Below, one piece after another: positions 54,084 through 58,590 of a stretch of 58,590 nucleotides of DNA. The translations under genes were made by a program, and so were the position numbers. The stretch's first letter is position 1. Every line of letters starts with the position of its first letter. Below the pieces are notes generated by a model, which was given only the letters and a program-made list of their open reading frames with translations, was not told the DNA's origin and searched no databases. The DNA is from Lachnospiraceae bacterium (GTDB taxonomy: Bacteria; Bacillota; Clostridia; Lachnospirales; Lachnospiraceae). The stretch lies in assembly GCA_016281385.1 (NCBI GenBank), contig JAEEIN010000178.1, positions 1 to 58,590 on the forward strand, written 5' to 3'.

Positions 54084-55013
54084 ATGATCTTTACAGCCAT
54101 CATTCCCTGCTATAACGAAGAAGAAAACGTTCCGGACATTTATGCCGAGATCCTGAAGAATCAGGCGTACTTTGATTCCAAGGGGATCGAGACCGAGATC
54201 CTTTATGTAGATGACGGCTCCAGGGACGGCACGGTTTCGGAAGTAAAGAAGCTCATGGAGAAGGATGAAAGGGTGCATCTGGTTTCTTTTTCCAGAAACT
54301 TCGGCAAGGAAGCTGCTATCTATGCAGGTCTTGAAAATTCCAAAGGTGATTACGTTGCATTAATGGATGCGGATCTTCAGGATCCCCCGTCACTGCTTCC
54401 CGAAATGTTCGATCTTATCCTTTCGGGTGAATATGACAGCGTTGCCACAAGACGTGTATCAAGAAAGGGCGAGCCTCCCATCAGGTCAATGTTCGCAAGG
54501 CTTTTCTACCGTCTTATGAGAAAGATCTCCAAAACCGAGATCGTGGACGGCGCAAGGGATTACAGGCTTATGACCAGACAGATGGTTGACGCCATCTTAA
54601 GCCTCAAGGAGTACAACCGTTTTTCCAAGGGCATTTTCGGCTGGGTAGGCTTCAAAACAAAATGGCTTGAATTCCAGAACGTGGAAAGAAGAAAGGGCGA
54701 GACAAAATGGTCCTTCTGGAGCCTCTTTAAGTATTCCCTTGAAGGCATCATGGGCTTCTCCACCGCTCCCCTTGCAATGGCAAGCGTTATAGGGATATTC
54801 TTCACCTTTATAGCATTCGTTGCCATCATATTCATTATTGTCAGAACTCTTGTATTCGGTGATCCCACAAGCGGATGGCCGTCCATGGCGTGCATCATCA
54901 TCTTCATGGGGGGCATACAGCTCTTCTGCGTGGGAATATTGGGACAGTACCTTTCAAAGGTTTACCTTGAGGTCAAGGAACGCCCCATATACATAGTTAA
55001 GGAACGCTTATGA
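54084..55013 (+). CDS. Polyprenyl-phosphate glycosyltransferase (GtrB/DPM1-like)
   Basis: This 309-residue protein starts directly with a family 2 domain (FTAIIPCYNEEENV, VDDGSRDGT, DADLQDPP) and ends with two membrane helices (about 232-258 and 268-293). This layout is that of GtrB/ArnC/DPM1 enzymes, which load a sugar onto undecaprenyl phosphate for transfer outside the cell. A GGAGGA ribosome site precedes the ATG. It overlaps the next membrane protein gene by ATGA and begins a surface-glycan operon. Confidence 0.88.
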   Translation: MIFTAIIPCYNEEENVPDIYAEILKNQAYFDSKGIETEILYVDDGSRDGTVSEVKKLMEKDERVHLVSFSRNFGKEAAIYAGLENSKGDYVALMDADLQDPPSLLPEMFDLILSGEYDSVATRRVSRKGEPPIRSMFARLFYRLMRKISKTEIVDGARDYRLMTRQMVDAILSLKEYNRFSKGIFGWVGFKTKWLEFQNVERRKGETKWSFWSLFKYSLEGIMGFSTAPLAMASVIGIFFTFIAFVAIIFIIVRTLVFGDPTSGWPSMACIIIFMGGIQLFCVGILGQYLSKVYLEVKERPIYIVKERL

Positions 55014-56566
55014 TATTTTTACTGTTGCTTGTTGTTTTGGCGGTCCCTTACTTTGTGGGCACCGCTTTCATAACCATATTCGGGGACAGGAGGCGCAGAG
55101 GTCCCATCAGGTGGATCGTGGGTGTGCTGACACTTTTGATCTGCTTTCTGGTCTGCCTGCTGATAAGCCTAAGGCTCGACCTGGCACTTGCGGATCTTTG
55201 CAGGATGTACGCCATCGTGTGCGGATCATTTACCGCAGGCTCCGTTCCGGTATTTGCCTTTGCAATGAAGAATCACATGCTGAGATTCCAGACCTTTGAT
55301 AAAAAGGTCCTTATCTGGGTGATCCCCGGACTGATCCTCGGCGTGTTTGCGATAGGCATTTTAAACCCCGTATATACCAACGACATAACCCTTGAGATCG
55401 TGCGGACAACCCTTTCGAGCGGAAGGATCTACGAGGTTTCGGCTTTACTGGGAACGCAGATGGAAGCCGGTCTTCCGATCTTTGCAAAGATAGAAGTGAT
55501 GCCGATGCTTTATGCAGTGCTTTGCAGCACCTTCCGTGTGGATCCCGTGATCCTCATTGAGTATCTTTCTCCCGCAACTGCTTACATCGCCAACATGTTC
55601 CTTATGTGGGAGATATCGGGATTTCTTGTTAAGGAAAAACAAAGATCGTGGTTTATGTTCTTTCACATAATCCTTCTTGTTGCGGGCACGTATCTTCCGG
55701 ATACTTCGATCCCTGTAACGGCGGGACAGCCCCTTCTTCTTCAGGGCTATTCGGGGTATGCATGGGCTTATGCCATTGTTTTTCCTACGGTGGTCCTTAT
55801 GCTGCTTGATAAGCGCATTTTCCTGTCGGGCTGGTGCTTTGCGGCGATACTGGGACTGCTTAAATTTGACAGGATCTTCTTTGCAGCACTTGAGTTTTTA
55901 AAGAGCTATCACCTCATGAATGCCGCAGGCAAGCTCTTCATCCTGTATATCATTGCGGTGGCATGGTGGCATATAAGAAGGTTTAAGGGATACAGCGAGA
56001 AGCCGGCGATCCTTTTTTGCGGCTCGGTGCTCATTTCCTATATGTTCACGGAACTGTATGAGAACTTCGGAGAGAAGAAATCCTATGTGTTTGCTTCAAT
56101 CCTTATGATCCTTTCCTGCTGCGGTTTCCTTCCTTTTGCGGGAACAACAACGGTCTTTTCAAAAGAAATCCCGGATTTTGATCTTATATCCGGCGGAAGG
56201 CCGGGTGTGTCCATCTGGGCTCCGAATGAGGTAATGAGTGAGGTAAGGAGACAGACTGCTTCCCTGCTTCCGGTTTACGGCAGGGATCTTTATGAGGAGA
56301 GACTTGACGGAGTTAATTACGAACCCTACTCCGAAGATGTGGTTGCTTTATGTGATTCCATGAGGATACTGAATCTTTACATGGATGAATATGTTGAGGA
56401 TCTTCTTTCACCGGTTCTTTCGGAAAACCCGGTGATGGATGACATAGATATCATTGTTCTTCCGAAAAGGACATATTCGGAGAGGCTTGCTTCGATCATC
56501 GCCGACAGAGGCTTTACCTACAGCGAGGATTACGAAGACTATCTTGTGATGAGGCGCTATGACTGA
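55010..56566 (+). CDS. Polytopic membrane protein (DUF6077-like)
   Basis: This 518-residue protein has about ten membrane helices up to residue 385 and a soluble C-terminal part to 518. It resembles DUF6077 proteins (PVYTNDITLEIVRTTLSSG, MPMLYAVLCSTF), which sit in polysaccharide clusters and may be GT-C-like sugar transferases using the lipid-linked sugar made by the preceding gene. That role is inferred. It overlaps both neighbours (ATGA before, eight bases after). Confidence 0.65.
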   Translation: MIFLLLLVVLAVPYFVGTAFITIFGDRRRRGPIRWIVGVLTLLICFLVCLLISLRLDLALADLCRMYAIVCGSFTAGSVPVFAFAMKNHMLRFQTFDKKVLIWVIPGLILGVFAIGILNPVYTNDITLEIVRTTLSSGRIYEVSALLGTQMEAGLPIFAKIEVMPMLYAVLCSTFRVDPVILIEYLSPATAYIANMFLMWEISGFLVKEKQRSWFMFFHIILLVAGTYLPDTSIPVTAGQPLLLQGYSGYAWAYAIVFPTVVLMLLDKRIFLSGWCFAAILGLLKFDRIFFAALEFLKSYHLMNAAGKLFILYIIAVAWWHIRRFKGYSEKPAILFCGSVLISYMFTELYENFGEKKSYVFASILMILSCCGFLPFAGTTTVFSKEIPDFDLISGGRPGVSIWAPNEVMSEVRRQTASLLPVYGRDLYEERLDGVNYEPYSEDVVALCDSMRILNLYMDEYVEDLLSPVLSENPVMDDIDIIVLPKRTYSERLASIIADRGFTYSEDYEDYLVMRRYD

Positions 56567-57305
56567 TAAGATTTCGATCATCGTACCTGTGTACAATGCG
56601 GAAAAGTTCATAAAGGAGACCATCAGAAGTGTTCTCTCCCAATCGAAGCAGGAGTGGGAACTTCTTTTGGTGGATGACTGTTCAACGGATTCCTCCGCTT
56701 CCATCATCGAGTCCTTCGATGACGATCGCATCAGGCTCATAAAGATGGAGGATAACCTTGGGGCTTATGCCGCAAGAAACCGCGGTGTCAAAGAAGCCGA
56801 GGGACGTTACATCGCCTTTCTTGATGCGGATGATCTGTGGGAGCCTGAGAAACTTGAACATGAGTATGCGTTCATGACGGAGCGCAACGCGGGTTTTGTT
56901 TTTACGGGCTATGAATTTGCCGATGAAAACGGTGTCGGCAAGGGAAGCATCGTAAAGGTTCCCGAAACTCTGCCCTATAAGAAGGCTCTTCATAACACGA
57001 CGATATTTACATCTACCGTAATGATCGACAGGAATATCATTCCCGACGATCTTATAATGATGCCAAACATAAAGAGTGAAGATACCGCCACATGGTGGAA
57101 CATATTGAGAGCGGGATATACCGCTTACGGATTGAATGAAAACCTTGTCAGGTACAGACGGGTTAAGGGCACGCTTTCATCAAACAAGCTTGAAGCCCAG
57201 AGACGTATCTGGAGACTGCTTCGGGACATTGCGGGACTTAACGTGATACAGAGCGCATGGCACTTCTGCCTGTGGGCGGTGCTTGCGGTGTACAGAAGAT
57301 TATAA
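56559..57305 (+). CDS. Glycosyltransferase family 2
   Basis: This 248-residue enzyme has the classical family 2 motifs: ISIIVPVYNAEKFI, VDDCSTDSS, NRGVKEAEGRYIAFLDADD (the DAD metal site near residue 90) and a GYTAY/NLVRYRR region. A C-terminal hydrophobic helix may sit on the membrane. It transfers a sugar from a nucleotide donor to a growing glycan; the linkage is unknown. Its ATG lies inside the end of the preceding gene. Confidence 0.88.
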   Translation: MTDKISIIVPVYNAEKFIKETIRSVLSQSKQEWELLLVDDCSTDSSASIIESFDDDRIRLIKMEDNLGAYAARNRGVKEAEGRYIAFLDADDLWEPEKLEHEYAFMTERNAGFVFTGYEFADENGVGKGSIVKVPETLPYKKALHNTTIFTSTVMIDRNIIPDDLIMMPNIKSEDTATWWNILRAGYTAYGLNENLVRYRRVKGTLSSNKLEAQRRIWRLLRDIAGLNVIQSAWHFCLWAVLAVYRRL

Positions 57306-57328
57306 AAGATTGAGAAAAGGGGTTTGAC

Positions 57329-58590
57329 TTGAAAAAATTCGAATCTTTTAAACGAGTGGTACAGCTTGTTTTTTCGGCTGTGAACCTTGGCGTTCAGATC
57401 GCCATATTTGCATATTGTTACATATTCTACTACAGCACCTGGATGAGACTTCAGCAGGCATTCTGGAAGAGAGGACATATCCTGTTCGTTTTGCTGTATG
57501 CTTTCATGCTCATTGTTTTTTCCGGAATGTACGGAGCTTTACGGGTGGGGTATCAGAAGAATGTGGATCTGATCATATCCCAGGTGATGGGAACTTTCCT
57601 GGCCAACCTTATCACTTATTTCCAGCTGTCTCTTTTGTGTCTGCAGCTGATGAATGTGGTCTACTACATTCCAATGACCATACTGCAGCTGGTATGGGCA
57701 GGAATCTGGGTTGTGATCTCAAACTTCCTGTATAAGTCGATATTTCCGCCCAGGGAACTTCTGCTGATACATGGTGACAGACCCATCGACGAGATCATAA
57801 AGAAGTTTGAAACAAGAAAAGACAAGTTTATCATCAGCAAGACCATAAACGTGAATATGGGTATCGATAAGGTATGTAAAGAGGCTACCGAGCGCTACGA
57901 CGCTGTGGTCATCTGGGACATACCTTCGGAGAAGCGTAACAGGATCCTTAAATTCTGCTATGGCAGGTCCATCAGGGTATATATCATGCCCAAGATCTCC
58001 GACGTTATCCTTTCCGGAGCAGAGCAGCTTCATTTGTTTGATTCGCCCATTTATTTAACGAGGGAGTACCCATTAAGGGTTGAGCAGAGGTTCATTAAGA
58101 GACTTATCGATATCATCTGTTCCGTGATACTGATCGTTATCACATCGCCCTTTATGCTCATTACCGCCATTGCGGTAAAGATATCCGACGGCGGTCCCGT
58201 ATTTTACAAGCAGGTGCGATGTACTCTGGACGGAAAAGAATTCAAGATCATTAAATTCAGATCCATGAGAGTGGATGCCGAGAAGGACGGAAAGGCGCGT
58301 CTTGCCAAGAAGGATGATGACAGGATCACTCCCGTAGGCAGGTTTATCAGGAAGGTCCGTCTGGATGAACTTCCCCAGCTCTTTAATATCCTTGCGGGTG
58401 ACATGTCCTTTATAGGACCGAGACCCGAGAGACCGGAGATCATTGCCCAGTATCTCGAGGTAATGCCCGAATTTGCTTACAGAATGAAAGTCAAGGCCGG
58501 ACTTGCGGGCTATGCCCAGGTTTACGGCAAATACAATACTACGCCTTACGATAAACTAAAGCTGGATCTTTGCTATATCGAGCACTACAG
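57329..58590 (+). CDS. Polyprenyl glycosylphosphotransferase, initiating exopolysaccharide synthesis (partial)
   Basis: The reading frame runs off the window after 420 codons. It starts at a TTG (57329) with AAGGGG six bases upstream; no ATG is available before conserved sequence. Four or so N-terminal helices and a soluble domain (LLIHGDRPIDEI) precede the bacterial sugar-transferase domain from about residue 250 (RFIKRLIDIICSVILIVITS, KFRSMRVDAEKDG, RKVRLDELPQLFNIL, GPRPERPE). Such enzymes attach the first sugar-1-phosphate to undecaprenyl phosphate. The gene makes the operon a capsule or exopolysaccharide locus. Confidence 0.9.
   Translation, partial: MKKFESFKRVVQLVFSAVNLGVQIAIFAYCYIFYYSTWMRLQQAFWKRGHILFVLLYAFMLIVFSGMYGALRVGYQKNVDLIISQVMGTFLANLITYFQLSLLCLQLMNVVYYIPMTILQLVWAGIWVVISNFLYKSIFPPRELLLIHGDRPIDEIIKKFETRKDKFIISKTINVNMGIDKVCKEATERYDAVVIWDIPSEKRNRILKFCYGRSIRVYIMPKISDVILSGAEQLHLFDSPIYLTREYPLRVEQRFIKRLIDIICSVILIVITSPFMLITAIAVKISDGGPVFYKQVRCTLDGKEFKIIKFRSMRVDAEKDGKARLAKKDDDRITPVGRFIRKVRLDELPQLFNILAGDMSFIGPRPERPEIIAQYLEVMPEFAYRMKVKAGLAGYAQVYGKYNTTPYDKLKLDLCYIEHY

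Overview
The window looks like a chromosomal segment of a motile, Gram-positive anaerobe of the Lachnospiraceae (Clostridia). Evidence: an mbl-flhO-flhP-like cell-shape and flagellar block, a comF-yvyF pair, a cdaA-cdaR pair, a clostridial group B [FeFe] hydrogenase, a Firmicutes-type LexA box (GAAC-N4-GTTC) before uvrB, and lipoproteins and secreted proteins with Gram-positive signals. Coding density is high. Many genes overlap by 1 to 8 bases (ATGA or TAATG junctions), so long co-transcribed runs are likely. I see no tRNA, rRNA, insertion sequence, prophage or CRISPR array.

Layout. 1-7.7 kb: a Mur ligase, a glycosyltransferase-like/acyltransferase fusion, a two-gene ABC exporter and an unknown membrane protein, ending at a terminator. 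7.8-11.4 kb: an ABC exporter half-transporter overlapping a GH36 alpha-galactosidase. 11.4-25.4 kb: a tandem duplication. Each unit has a small type I toxin-antitoxin-like locus followed by a giant secreted protein (2291 and 2032 residues) carrying ten C-terminal InlB-type B-repeats. The first toxin locus looks intact. The second has lost the toxin promoter, ribosome site and start, but keeps the antitoxin RNA promoter and terminator. 25.4-32.1 kb: an SGNH hydrolase, uvrB-uvrA and a six-helix membrane protein. 32.2-33.8 kb (minus): an [FeFe] hydrogenase. 34.1-44.5 kb: mbl, two flagellar rod/hook genes, a rod-binding protein, recD2, comF, yvyF, two unknown membrane proteins, cdaA and cdaR. 44.5-48.8 kb (minus): leuA, an HPr-like protein without its catalytic histidine, and a diguanylate cyclase. 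49-50.1 kb: a Gpi18-like glycosyltransferase. 50.2-54 kb (minus): a lipid kinase with an acyltransferase, and a DUF3048 lipoprotein with a glycosyltransferase. 54-58.6 kb: the start of a surface-polysaccharide operon running off the window.

Themes are envelope building (Mur ligase, glycosyltransferases, c-di-AMP, MreB-type protein), surface exposure (giant repeat proteins, flagella) and DNA repair (SOS-controlled uvrBA, RecD2). The most unusual signals are: (1) the duplicated and partly decayed toxin-antitoxin/giant-protein unit; (2) the 9-mer AAAAACAAC, seen 13 times on the plus strand and, by eye, never on the minus strand, regardless of gene direction; (3) a Crh-like HPr with Glu15 and Ser46 directly upstream of leuA; and (4) an uncharacterised membrane-protein pair next to cdaA-cdaR. 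All repeat counts and promoter calls were made by eye, without software.
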